Counted from the stretch's first letter, positions 17,998 to 29,900 are shown. The stretch is DNA of 64,000 bases from Haematococcus lacustris (GCA_030144725.1 JASKMD010000021.1:1695768-1759767); one strand, 5' to 3'. Notes: a model not told the origin generated them from the sequence alone. Made by a program: numbers and translations.

Positions 17998-18169
17998 TGT
18001 TGCGTGATGAGTGGCGGTGACTGAGTTCTCCGTGACAGACTGGGCGTTGTCAGGAAGTCTGCCCGGGAATCGAACCCGGCCTCAGATCACCTCACCACAT
18101 CACACTTCTCACAGGGGAGATCCAGATCTCTCAACCGGCATTAGCTTAGCCTTACATGGTCACGTAACA
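17998..18169 (-). repeat. 5' LTR of the chromovirus (172 bp)
   Basis: Identical to 11973-12144. The promoter of the element is expected here. The sense strand has a T-arm-like B box, and a weak A-box-like stretch GGCTAAGCTAATGCC about 70 nt before it. Confidence 0.95.
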
Positions 18170-18440
18170 GAGAGTGCTGGTGTGGCTTGTGGGCTGTCCC
18201 TGCAACACAACGTGCGACAACAAGCGTGCGACGCGTGTCACGTAAGACCATGTCAAATTCCCATGAAATGGGCAACTTTTCCGGCCGGATTTCTGTCCAA
18301 CCAGGATGGCAAGAGATGGACTGAATGTTCTGTGCGGCTCCTTGTGTGGGCTTGTATCGTGTAATCAGGAAACAAGCGCGTTGTATTCATGTGTGGGCCG
18401 TTTGTGATGCTCCAAAGTAGACCCCAATGCAGTTTACACA

Positions 18441-21400
18441 TCAATTGTCCGCCTCATATTCAGCCTCCAGCTCCTCACTTTGCAGCTCTCTCAGCACCCA
18501 ACGACGCAACTCCCGACGTCCCTCTTCCCTCTTCCACCCCATGTGCATGCGATATCGTTCACAGTGTTTGTTGGTCAGTTTGCCAAAGCACACCTCATCA
18601 TGCAGCAAATCGGAATGGAACAACATCAACAATGCATAACTCTCTTCGTCTTCCCTCACCTCCTTCACAGTGTCTTGAAACATGGGCATGGGCTCAAGTG
18701 GGGTGGTGGTGTCAGGCTTCATGCACGGCAGGCATGGCACACTCATGCACGTGTTGCACGCACATCCAGCCATGGCCCATTGAGGCTGGTCCCCGTCAGG
18801 TGTGAACACCATGCGGTGCATCGCCCTGCACCCCTTCACATCTTTATGCATGCGTTCCACATCAGCCTCCGACATGCAGCATACAGCTGCTTGCCTAGCG
18901 TCGTCCAGCACAAGATAGCGCCGAAACATGATGTGGCCACGTTGCCTGTGGCTGGCACTAGTCACTCACGATAAATAAGGCCGACGCGGGGGCCTTTTTT
19001 GCATCGGATGGACTTTCTGCTCCGATAGAACGATAGAGCGTTGAGTTTAAGGGGGACCTCGCTCTTGAATGAAGTCCTAACTCGCAGCGGTTGCGAAGAT
19101 ACATCGATCCGCGCGCGAGGTACCCCCCCCTTTTTGGGAATCTGCACAGATGTTGGTTAAATGAGCCCGGAATCTGTGCAGATGCATGCCGATGCCTTTA
19201 GGAAAAGCGACATCTGTGCAGATGCCGGTTATTAAATCTGTGCAGATGCTAATAAAGGCGACATCTGTGCAGATGTCGGTAATTAAATCTGTGCAGATGC
19301 ACAAAAGGGCGACATCTGTGCAGATGCCGGTTATAATTTAAGGACGACATCTGTGCAGATGCTAATAAAGGCGACATCTGTGCAGATTCCGGTTATTAAA
19401 TCTGTGCAGATGCTAATAAAGGCGACATCTGTGCAGATGTCGGTAGTTAAATCTGTGCAGATGCACAAAAGGGCGACATCTGTGCAGATGCCGGTTATAA
19501 TTTAAGGACGACATCTGTGCAGATGCTAATAAAGGCGACATCTGTGCAGATGCCGGTTATTAAATCTGTGCAGATGCTAATAAAGGCAACATCTGTGCAG
19601 ATGTCGGTAACTAAATCTGTGCAGATGCACAAAAGGGCGACATCTGTGCAGATGCCGGTTATCATTTAAGGACGACATCTGTGCAGATGCTAATAAAGGC
19701 GACATCTGCACAGATAAATACCTCGACATCTGCACAGATGCCAAGTAGTGCAGATGTGCACATGAAGGCTACGCAAAGGCACCGCGAAGGAAGCAAAGTC
19801 ACCGCGAAGGAATCAAGACTCTTCCATTATTTAACAATCTGTGTGATATCTGCATGAAGTTTTCGCAAAGGTGGCGCGAAGGAAGCCAAGGAACCGCGAA
19901 GGAGCCTAGATTGCCCCATATAGCAGCAATGAGCAGCCAGGAGCAGCCAACAAAAATCGTCGCCAAAAGGCTAGCTACGAGCCAGCCAGCCGCTTAGGCG
20001 ACCAGATGCCATCAGATTAAGCGATAGGATCAAGATATAGCGACAGAAAATCTGTGCAGATGCCGGTTATAATTACGCTGCATCCCTCTCCCTACCCTAC
20101 CCTTGGCGTAGCAGCCCTCTCCCTACCCTACCCTTGGCGTAGCAGCCCTCTCCCTACCCTACCCTTGGCGTAGTAGCCCTCTCCCTACCCTACCCTTGGC
20201 GTAGCAACCTGGAGCGGGCAACCTGGAGCGGGCAGCTTGGAGTAGCAACCCACCCAGCCCACCCTGGCCATGCCATGCCCACACACCACAATGACCCTAC
20301 CCATCCCTCTCAAAAGGGATAGTTGAGCGCTTGGGTGGTTGTCAGCCCGTGCTTGTTGTCCTCGTCATCTTGCCGCCTTGTTGCGATGTTGTTGTGTTGT
20401 CACCTTGTTGGGTTGTGGTGTGGTGTGGTGTGGTGTGGTGTGGTGTGGTGTGGTGTGGTGTGGTGTGGTGTGGTGTGGTGTGGTGTGGTGTGGTGTGGTG
20501 TGGTGTGGTGTGGTGTGGTGAGGTGTGGTGAGGTGTGGTGAGGTGTGGTGAGGTGTGGTGATGTGTGGTGATGCGAGGTGTTGTGTCGTTGCTACCTTGT
20601 CACATCGTAGGGAGGTGTAATTATCATTGGGTGCATCAATGCATGTGCTTAGCATAGCCATATTGAGGTGTTGTGGAGTGATGGTGCATCGAGACATGTG
20701 CTTGCAAGTCCCGTAGCGAGGTGTTGCGGGATGTTTGGGTGTCCACACATGTGTTTTGCGGGGATGTTGCGGGGTGTTGGGTCGTCAATACATGTGTTTT
20801 GCGGGGATGTTGCGAGGTGTTGCGGGGTGTTGGGTCGTCAATACATGTGTTTTGCGGGGGTGTAGCGAGGTGTTGCGGGGTGTTTGGGTGTCAATACATG
20901 TGTTTTGCGGGGGTGTAGCAAGGTGTTGCGGGGTGTTTGGTGGTCAATACATGTGTTTTGCGGGGGTGTTGCGGGATGTTTGGGTGTCAATGCATGTGCT
21001 TTGCGGATGTAAGAGTCGATGAAATAGTCGACATCTGTGCAGATGAAGCCACGACATTTGCACAGCCAAGCCGCGAATGTAATAGTCGACATCTGTGCAG
21101 ATGCTACAAACAACATCTGCACAGCCAAGGCTCGAATGTAATAGTCGACATCTGTGCAGATGTCGTTGTCAGCAGCTGCACAGATGTCGGTCACGACATC
21201 TGCACAGCCAAGCATTGAATGTAATAGTCGACATCTGTGCAGATGTCGTCGTCAGCAGATGCACAGATGTTGGTCACGGTATACGACATCTGTGCAGATG
21301 TCGACTTTCCGCAGCTGCACAGATGTCGATTATGACTGCATCTGTGCAGATGTCGGTTTTCTGCAGCTGTGCAGATGAAGGTCATACGACATCTGTGCAG

Positions 21401-22389
21401 ATTGCTTGGTTATAAAAATCGCGGCCAAATTACGTCGCAACGGCTACGCGGATTAGCGTAAGACTTGTACCGTTCGAACGGCCTTCTACTCCTCTTTCCA
21501 ATGAGCTATGGTCGGCCCAATCGCGACCGGTCCTTGTTTACCGTGAGTGGTGTCTTGTGCATGGCATGGCACAGCAAAATGCTTGTTAGCCCAGTCAGTC
21601 AGCACAGCAGCCCCACACACTTTCCCCACCAGTTCAGGATGGACTAACATCTGCTCCCTCCACTCCTTCTTAGCCACCCCACCCTCAGAGTCATGCGTGC
21701 TCTTGAAATGCGATGTGGCACCATATGACCATTGCACAGGCACCCCAAACCTATTGGCTAGATGCCAATGCATCCTGATGGCCTTGGCCCCCTTGAACTG
21801 TGATCATCTGGTGGCTGTGGGTCCTCTGCTGTTGAGCCACCTGCTGCTCCCTCTGCCGCATGTCTGCCTGTTGCTGCTGCACCTGGTGTTGCTGCTGAGC
21901 CACCTGCTGCTCCCTCTGCTGCATGTCTGCCTGCTGCTGCTGCACCTGGTGTTGCTGCTGAGCCACCTGCAGCTCCCTCTGTTGCACCTGGTGTTGCTGC
22001 TCAGCCAACTGCTGCTCCCTCAGGTGCATGTCTGCCTGCTGTTGCTGCAGCTGCTGTTGCTGCTCAGCTACCTGCTGCTCCTTATGTTGAAGTTCATCCT
22101 GCTGGAGGTCCTGCAGCTGTTGCTGTAGATGCTGCAAGCGTTGGGTGTCAGCAACTTGTTGCTCCCTCTGCTGCAGGTCAGCCTGCAGCTGATGCAACTG
22201 TGCCTCATAAGCACCAACATCAGCCTGTGCCGGGGCCTCAGCCTCAGCAGCACCAGCCTGGGCCTTGGCCTCAGCCTCAACAGCCCTGCGCCGTGCCATA
22301 ACCTCCCTCGCTTTTTGCGCACCGGCACATCTAGCCTTCAATCCACTTTTCTTGTCACCCATGGCCTTCACTAGCCTGCACCATAACAA
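18441..22389 (-). CDS. Gene of the GGTCACC transposon: coiled coil plus Cys-rich domain (split)
   Basis: Minus strand. The first part (22389-about 21800) has the basic head ARCAGAQKAREVMARRRA and a Gln-rich coiled coil with REQQVAQQQ repeats, as in copy A. After a frame change (intron or indel near 21800) the frame reads FKGAKAIRMHWHLANRFG, GATSHFKSTHDSEGGVAKK and WANKHFAVPCHAQDT. There, at 21549, a CACTA-like element interrupts it. Beyond the element, from 18960, it goes on with SASHRQRGHIMFRRYLVLD, a Cys cluster (CACNTCMSVPCLPC) and an acidic end at 18441. H-x-K-x3-D-x-x-G-G followed by a cysteine cluster recurs, to my memory, in uncharacterised transposon-derived eukaryotic proteins. No full catalytic core was found, so it may be an accessory protein or internally deleted transposase. 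The gene is now broken. Confidence 0.55.
19146..19740. repeat. Satellite of palindromic CATCTGTGCAGATG
   Basis: More than twenty copies of the near-palindrome CATCTGTGCAGATG separated by 15-30 bp of recurring spacers (CCGGTTATTAAAT, CTAATAAAGGCGA, CACAAAAGGGCGA). A higher-order unit of about 175 bp can be followed from 19335. It lies next to the left terminus. Confidence 0.9.
20085..20210. repeat. 31-bp tandem repeat, four copies
   Basis: Four nearly identical units of CCCTCTCCCTACCCTACCCT plus TGGCGTAGCAG follow one another. Confidence 0.9.
20412..20560. repeat. (GGTGT)n microsatellite
   Basis: About 22 copies of GGTGT followed by a variant GAGGTGTGGT block. It is the complement of the ACACC array at 10017-10275, though the two lie in different elements. 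Confidence 0.95.
20715..21010. repeat. Tandem repeat of about 55 bp, five to six copies
   Basis: Units contain TCAATACATGTGTTTTGCGG followed by GGGTGTTGCGAGGTGTTGCG variants. Confidence 0.85.
21027..21405. repeat. Second CATCTGTGCAGATG palindrome array
   Basis: About twelve copies, in both the TGTG and the CACA central form, often as CGACATCTGTGCAGATGTCG. Together with 19146-19740 this places the same palindrome near both ends of the element, as expected for subterminal transposase-binding repeats. Confidence 0.9.
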
Positions 22390-22993
22390 AAACAGATTTC
22401 AGCTCAGTTTCTGCATATCTATTACTAATTCTTGCCGTTCGTGGTTGCTCAGAAGCCACAAGCTCCACTAATCGGAAAATGTGCTGCAACCTAGAATCGC
22501 TGCCACATGTGGACCGAACCTGTGTTCAGCAGTAATGCGCCGTCGCGGTCACGCGCCCAACCCGCAATGCCATCGACCTGCAGATTGGGCGCCGTTTGAT
22601 GACAAAAGGTGACACTTTGGAGCGGGTGGCAAGGGAGCAGGCCGGGAGAGGGTTTCGATGCAGCAGGTGAGCTTGGGAGTGGGTTTCGATGCGTGCTGAG
22701 ACGTTGCAACACTAATGCGAGCTAACCTGAAAAGTTGACATGTCCAGTCGGGATGCGCCATTCACGCCGCAATGTGTCCAGGCTGCCTATAGATGTTGCT
22801 GAACGTGTCTGCGAAGCTCCAGAACACGGCGCTGGTTGGGGGCCAGCCACCCGGCAAACCGCTGGAGCTGTCTGCACTCTATTCGGACCATCAGCAACTC
22901 ATCGCACAAATCGGCGGCCTCATCCGTGCAGAAATGAGTTAGATGTTATGTCTTGAGCCATGGGGGTGCAGCCAATGGCGGGGGTGACCTCTT

Positions 22994-23960
22994 GATGGAT
23001 TAGTTCTTTACGACGTCTTCACGATGTAAGTACACTGCACTACCCACTGCGCGACTCGGAGGCTGTCGATGAGTATGTAGACAGCCGCAGCGGCAGCAAT
23101 AGCCGCACAAGTCAGCATGCCCGACGGCTGCAAGCCGGCACTTAAGCCTCAGCCGACCATGCATCCTGATCGCACAAACGCTACTAGATGTCTATTTGCG
23201 AACCTTACATACATACGCTTCGAATGTGTCTAAACTGTTTTCTTTTCCCCGATGCAGCAGATCTAGGCGGAGCTTACCTTCAATGGGCTCCTTCCGCACC
23301 GCATAGCGATGTTTCCAGCGTGGCCCACACCGGGCTGACTGCTTAGGGTCCGCGCGGTAATCGGCGCAGGCACGTATGCCTGCGCCAAGTAAGATAACGG
23401 TTTGCGGCAAACTGAGCTTTTATACTGTCCGTTGTCACACTGTGTGCGCTGTCCGTCCTTTGACAGCAGTTGCATTAGATGACGCGTCCTTGCCCACTAG
23501 TTAGCTACGGACCGCTCGGCAGCCACGGACAGCGGACCGCCGAGGACGGACTCAGCGCTCGGCAGCTATGCACCTTGCTCCTGATTGACCCAACCAGCAG
23601 CGCAGCAGCAGCGCAGCAGCACTATCACAGTTTGAGTCTGAGGAGTACCCTTGTCTGGGCTTCAAGAAGCTTTGAGGCCGAGCAACCTGTAGCAGTGTGA
23701 TGTGTGCACTAGGCACTGTCCAAGCTGTTGCTTACATAAAAGCATGTTGCCAACGTCTACCGCCCCACCTACCACGTCTACCGCCCCACGCGTCAAATCC
23801 TAATGCAAAGAAGATAACAAAGCCTCTAGTTGTAGGAGAGACATGTGCTGCAGTCCGAGATGTCCCAAGCCAGCAGAAGCACAAGCCAAAGATGATATCT
23901 ATATCCTAACCCTACATCAGGCATTCTCAGTTCGTCCTTGTGCGTCGTTCCAACAGGGGC
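22994..23960. other. Stretch without a recognised gene
   Basis: Begins right after the TCTT duplication of the GGTCACC transposon. A minus frame (23410-23192; WKHRYAVRKEPIEGKLRLDL) could be an exon but has no recognised family. TTTTCCCCGATGCAGCA (23241-23257) recalls the repeat at 10920. A possible Fanzor trace is listed separately. Confidence 0.4.
23634..23676 (+). pseudogene. Possible short trace of Fanzor C-terminus
   Basis: The plus frame reads SEEYPCLGFKKL and a stop, which parallels KGKEYPGLGYKRL of the remnants at 1258 and 5950. It is only twelve residues, so homology is tentative. Confidence 0.3.
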
Positions 23961-26900
23961 TCACACGATGTCCTTGACATTGCTGCGCTCGTCCCCGTAA
24001 CTGGCATATCGGGCAGCTTCAGGTAGCACTACCAGCGGCTCCATGCCGGTTGCGTTGCATGCGATGCGCTTCGAAGCCGCGTCCCTCAACCTGCGAGCAG
24101 CGCGCGACAGGTTGTAAGCGGGCCAGCCATCCAGCGCACCGGCAGGAGAGCTGCTACATGGCCGGATGTGGCTGCGCAGCAGGGCTAGGAATGACTCACT
24201 CAATATCTGTGTGACGCCAGGCTGGCCTGGTGCCAAGCATGGGAGTAGTCATGGACCTCCAAGCCGCCAGGCTCCTCTCGAACCACAAGACCGTAGCTAA
24301 GAGACCATCTGCCCTCGCCACCTGCATACCTTGTACACAACAATGGGTGTGGAGGGGCTGCCATGCTGGTGCATGCACATGCAGCCATGATCCTTAAGTG
24401 AGCAGCCACGAACCATGCCAGCACAGGCCTGGTGGTGTCATTGGTTCTGCTGCCCACTGTTGGATGTGCTGCACAGACCCTTTCATGCGGGCGTCAGAGG
24501 GCAGATGCGCACCATCTAGCCTCACCTTTCTACTATGCTGCAGCGATGAGTGTTGCAGGGAAGCTGCCGTACTCAGCACTGCCTTGGCATGGCCAACAAA
24601 GCACGTCACTGCCAGGTGGTACAGTAGCACGGCTAGTCCTGCAGAGTCCACTGCGGAGCACAGGAAAGGTGGAATGTCTTCTCAGTTTGATGCAGACATG
24701 CGTGATACCCGTGCACACCCTTGCACATACACACATGATCACCCTCACCCTCACCCTCAATACAACATGGGGTCTGGCGGTATCTTCTATTATTGTCTGA
24801 CAGGATCATGTAAGAACATGGTCAGGGATGACGGTGGACAGGCAAGGGAGGTATGGGATGCAACTACTGGACGCCCACAGAACCCACAACTACTGGACGC
24901 CCACAGAACCCACCGGTGACAATGAGCATGCTGACAGCTGTCTTCTGTGCCGCGCTGGAGCATAGTGGCAGCAGCAGCAGCAGGTACAGGTGCACCAGGG
25001 TGGCCCTGAGGCTCAGGGCCTCCAGCCAGTTGAGTAGGGAGCTGGTGAATGGCTGGGCCCAGGTCTGCATCAGCCAGCAGCAGCAAACACGTGTGGAGTA
25101 GGTGTGAGCTGGGTGTTGGTGCCCTCACCACTGTCGTAAACAGTCACCATGGGTGGCTGCAGTTACTCAAGGCTGCAGACAGGCACACCGACAGGTAGAC
25201 AGGTGCCAGCAAGAAGCAGGCAAACAATCAGGGTGGGTTTCCAATAGGAGATCAGGGTACAATTGGTAACAGCAATGGCTGGTGCACCGCTCCCCTACAT
25301 GGCCTCACCTGTAGTGCCAGAGCCGCCAGGATTACCGCCATGACTGCCAGCACTTGGGCACTGCCTGCCTGGTGCACCAGCAGCACACTGACAGCAGCCA
25401 CCACCAGCTTGCGCAACATGATCACACTCTCCCACATGCAGCACCTGCAGCCACATGCAGCAAAGACTCTAGCTCCCTTACCTGCCAGAGCAAGGTCGTC
25501 GTAGAGAGAGGTAAGGCCTGCCCTGCTCAAGATGCACCACCTCACTCTGTACACATGTTCACAGATGAGTGAATGGTACATGCAGAACCCTGTGCCTACA
25601 TGGATAAATTCATATGTGATACATGGCCAATGGATGGTTGGCGCCCTGGCTTTCGTCAATCTAATTGTGATCACAGTCCCCCTCAAGAAAACAAGAAAAA
25701 AAACAAGAGCACGAGTCCCACTCAAGAAAGCCTCCATTATAGTCCCCTTCAAGAAAAGAACAAGAACACCCAGCGCTGCCTGCTCCAGGCATGAAGTACC
25801 AGCATTGTTCCCAGCAGGTGAATGGTTGGCAGAGGCCCGCAACCATCCTGTCATGTAGCTAACAAGGCTAAACTATGCCTGATCAGGGTAGAAGTGTAGG
25901 TTCTGACAGGGAGCCCAGTGGTCAGGGATTGGAACGTGCCACTGGAAAGGGGTTCGGAGCTGTTCAGGGTGCCCCGATAAAAATGCTGTAGTGGAGGGAG
26001 GTTTACCCACAGGACAACAACACCATGGCACCATGTCACTCTTCAATGAGAAGGCATAGTGTTTTGTTTACCTGTCTGCATACTCTGCAGCCAGCAGTGA
26101 GCTGGAGACTGCCGACGCTGTTGGTTTATGGCTGTAGCCCCTGCGGGCTGCTGTGTGGCCAGACCACACAGCGCATGCCATGGGCAAGCCAGCAGCCAAG
26201 AGGAGCAAACCAGGGACACCCACTGCCCAGGTCAGCACCAGATGTGGACCTGCACACAGAGGGCACGTAGGGAGAGCAGTGGGACAGCCACCCTCCTTAG
26301 GTGCTTGCGGCATCACTGCCTGTCTTCTATTTCATTTCTTATGCAGGGTCAAAGTGGGTACAGCCTCTTTATCATGTAAGCAACGTATGGCAGCAGCATA
26401 CCCTGATAGCAGAGCTGCTCATAGTCTTTGCGCCAGTACGTGCCAGTCACAAGGCCAGCTTGGGTGGCAAGGGCGTTGTTGCTGCCATGGTCGACGTCCT
26501 GCAAGACATGAGCATAGAAATATCTGCCCTTCAGCCCCTCAGCACCACCTCTTTCAATCGGACGTAGTGGCAGCATCAGTGAGAGCAGTAGCAAATGCAA
26601 CCCCTTCGCCACCACAGCAGAGTCTAGGTATGGCAGCACAGGTTAGTGCGGCAGCAGCAGCAGCAGCAGCCATGCCGGCAGCAGTGCCACTTACTGCAGC
26701 CAGCTGTTCTACTCAGTAAGCATGCTACCTGGTGGCAAGCTTTGCCTATGTGTGCTCCCAGACTCACTGCGCATGAGAGAATGGACAGCAGTGCAGTCAC
26801 CACGCTCGGGTACAAGTAGATGCAGCTGGCTGTCAAGGCAAGGGCAGCCCGGATCTGCACATGCTGCCACATGCTGCCAAGAACCTGCACATTCGTCGAA

Positions 26901-29900
26901 ACCAGCACAGCAAGTGCACAACAACATCATCAAGGATGCGAGGAACATCATTAAGGATGCCCGTCAAGTGTGGCAGTGTAGTGTAATGGGGTCCTGTCCA
27001 CCTTTGCTGGGACCCCAGCACAAGTCGATGTGCTGCCGGATGAGAACATGATATACAAGGAGGCTAATATCTTTTCTGGCGATGCAGCACAGGCAAACAG
27101 CACACATGGGCTTGCTTGCAAAGTATGGGGCTTGCAGTGAGTGGGCCTGCTGCTCGCCTGGGGTGTGGAATCCCTCCCTCGTTGCTTCGCTCCTTGGATG
27201 CGGCATGCGATGAGCCAAGCTGACCACAGAGCTGTCAGCAGCAGGGGAGTGTACAAGGGGGCGGCCACTTTGAGGAGGACCTGCAGGCAGAGCCAACCTC
27301 AGTGAGTCAGGGGAAGGGGTGTCAGGCCTGTGGTGGCCGTTGTGGTGGCTGCCACGCCACGCTCTCACCCTGCTGTACTGTATTGTGTATCATTACAATG
27401 TGACAATATCTCCCTGACTATGTAGTACATATCTGCGAGTCAGCAAGCAACCTCAGCGCGCAATGACCATTCATCCACTTGTATGACTAGCTACCGTAGT
27501 GATACGCCTTGTTGGTGATACGCTGATTTGGTGAAAACCCAAATTTCATGCTCAAAGAGAAGGTGATATAATTTGGTGACGAAAAACATCTCATGCTCAA
27601 CATGTTTTCAATCATCCACTTGTATGACTAGCTATGCGAGAGCTGAATATATATACAGCCATGGGGTGGGGAGCGTGCTTAGGGGTAGGTAGAAGGGAGT
27701 GGCCTCTCCTTTCCCACCACTGCGTCCCTTACCTTTTGGATGGGCTTGCTGAAGCCCGACCTGCTGTCTTGCAGGCTGCAGTCCAGGCTGACCGCTGTGC
27801 CGTGGTCCTGAGTCAAGGTGCGGTACAACTGCAGTGCGGTGCAGCACAAGAGAGTGCAGGGCCTCATGGCATACATAGCAGTGGGCGGCATAGCGCAGTC
27901 ACGGGGCACACAAGGTGCCACACATCAGGACAGTGCAGCACAGCACAGCACAGGACAGTGCAGCACGACACAGTCGAGCACAGCATTGGGCAGTAGTGTC
28001 GCACCCAACTTCACATGGCACACTCTATCAACAAGCCCCACGCACACTGAGCAGCTCCATGCCATCACAGGATGCCAGCTCAGGCCCTGTACCCATCCTT
28101 GCCACTGGCCCCCTGCTCGTCTTGTCATGCTAGTCAGGCAGCATGGAACAGCAGCATGCCTACACTTGCCTGTAGGTACACAGAGAAGATGGAGGGCACC
28201 GACAGGGGCACGCTGCCAAGCATCGCCAGCACTTGTAGCTGCAGGCACAGGGGCATCAGTACCAAGACATTGTGAAGATGGCTGTGGTAGTGACAGTGAT
28301 GATGTACATGGTGATGATGAGGACAGCCGTGCCTGGGGTGCCTGCATGAGTGGCCTGTGCTTGCAGCAAGGGTCAGTGACCCCGCCCTGGCTTACACGAC
28401 TTGCACCAGTAAGGTTGCATGTTGGAAGGGGTTGATGAGCCAGCCCGGACTCACATAAGAGAGCAAGATCTTGAGGACCGCGGGGCTGTTGCTGTGTATG
28501 CTGCTGCAGCTCAAGCTTGCTGGCTGCTTCGTGATGCCAGGAGTGCCGGGGCGCATGCTGCCCTCCTGCTCAGGCAACACAGCCAAGATTGTGAGACCGA
28601 GTTTGCATGAGATACACAACATGGGTAGTTGCAGGAGGCTCATGCCACACATCAGCTTCACTTCTGCTCTAGGGAGGCGCGTGATGGGTACGGAAGCTGG
28701 TGACTCAGCCACCCACGACTGTGTCTCTGGAACATGCTCTTTGTAAAGCAGTCCGAAAGATCCACACACTTTTGCTCACCATCCCGTGACTAGTCCACTC
28801 AGGCACTGCCAGGGTGCTATTGGTCGCGCTGCTGCCGATCTTGCTGCCAGCCTTGCCGCCCAGCAACACCAACGGGGTCAGACCATTGGCTGAGTCCCGG
28901 TCTTGTGCCACGCTAGTTGCGTCACCTCCCAGCGAGTGTACTGTGCCCAACCCTGCCCTGGCCACACTCACTCCTCCAATCAAATTGCTAATGTGGGCCA
29001 CCACTCCCCCAGCCCTGGCCCCAGGGCTAGGCAGCTGCAGGGGTAGCGAGTTCACATGCTGCAGGCTGCTAGGCGAGGCAGCGGCAGTGGGTGGAGCAGC
29101 TGAGGCGCCGGGCAGCTCAGCTGTGGGCAGTGCTGGGGGCGAGGGTGCTGGGATAGAGCCTGGAGCTGCTGCCCCAGAAGGAGAGAAGACCGCCAGCGCG
29201 GCGGTTGCAGTGGTTGAGGCGGTGCCTGACCGGCTGGGTCGGGACCCCCTTGAAGGTGGCAGCCCTGAGGGGTGGGCTGAGCCCAACAGGGCGCCGGAGA
29301 TGGTGCTGCGGGCGGAGGGCGTGCCTGCTCGTAGACACAGCAGGCAACAGGGCCAGGCTGGAGCAGAGGCACGGGTAGGCTGGACAAAGGAAAGGCTGTG
29401 CAGGTGGCAAGCATGTGCGCATGTCAACACCAGCACCAGCATTAGCACCAGCAGCACATTAGGCCGAGCCCAACTAGAGCACTGCCTTGCCTCCTGGTCC
29501 TTAGCCTCAAAGTGGCATCAGATGCCGCAAGGGCAGGGGTCATTAGCAGCAACCCTGGCAGTAGCCCGTTGGACCGCATATTGGTTATCTCCATGTGATG
29601 ATTACGCTGGCCAGTGGCAATGTGCGGCCACAAGGTGCATGACTCCTGCTATGCTGGCTCAGTACCCCACAGCTTGTAGGCTGTGTGCCTGGCAGCAACC
29701 AGCCAGCCAGCCAGCCGCATGCCGCACCCCTACGACACCCCACCTGCTGCCCATCCTCCAGCTGATGAGTTGACTGCATTGGCAGACGGCTGACCCGTCC
29801 CCGCTGCACTGGCCCTGCTACGCCTCCTCAACTGCTGCTGCTGATGCTGTATGCCCATGCCCTGGCTCTGGCCCTGCACCAGTGCTGCTGCCGCATCCCT

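Larger units (their letters stand above)
11973..18169 (-). mobile_element. Complete Ty3/gypsy chromovirus retrotransposon
   Basis: A full-length element of 6,197 bp between GAGAG target duplications (11968-11972 and 18170-18174). The two 172-bp LTRs are identical by eye, so the insertion is recent. Order on the minus strand: LTR, primer binding site, gag, pol (protease, reverse transcriptase, RNase H, integrase, chromodomain), polypurine tract, LTR. Both gag and pol frames are open and separated only by one in-frame TAG. The element sits in the 3' non-coding part of the GGTCACC transposon. It may still be able to move; I saw no frameshift. Confidence 0.95.
18963..21549. mobile_element. CACTA-like element copy 3 (2,587 bp)
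   Basis: The left end CACTCACGATAAATAAGGCC (18963-18982) and the inverted right end CACTCACGGTAAACAAGGAC (read from 21549) form imperfect terminal repeats. GT flanks both sides (18961-18962 and 21550-21551), a 2-bp target duplication. Removing the element with one GT rejoins the frame ...HAQDT/SASHR... of the transposon gene. The inside is nearly all satellite; no transposase is seen. The segment 19780-19950 (TTCCTTCGCG blocks, GGCTGCTCCTGGCTGCT on the minus strand) is shared with 56625-56720 of the element at 53330, which ties the two copies to one family. Confidence 0.85.
11647..22989 (-). mobile_element. DNA transposon with 27-bp TIRs, TCTT target duplication (copy B)
   Basis: The 27 bp from 11647 (GGTCACCCCCGCCATTGGCT...) are repeated in inverted orientation at the right end (22963-22989). 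Both outer sides carry TCTT (11643-11646 and 22990-22993), a 4-bp target duplication. The 11,343 bp contain a complete Ty3/gypsy element (11973-18169) and a CACTA-like element (18963-21549); without them and their duplications about 2.55 kb remain. This core encodes one minus-strand gene (22389-18441). I cannot assign it to a named superfamily: the terminus and 4-bp duplication do not decide, and no DDE triad could be read. A further partial copy starts at 8384. Confidence 0.8.

Noticed and set aside
19146..21405. CRISPR-like array
   Set aside because: The repeats are palindromic but the spacers recur too, there is no cas gene, and the array is inside a transposon of a eukaryote.
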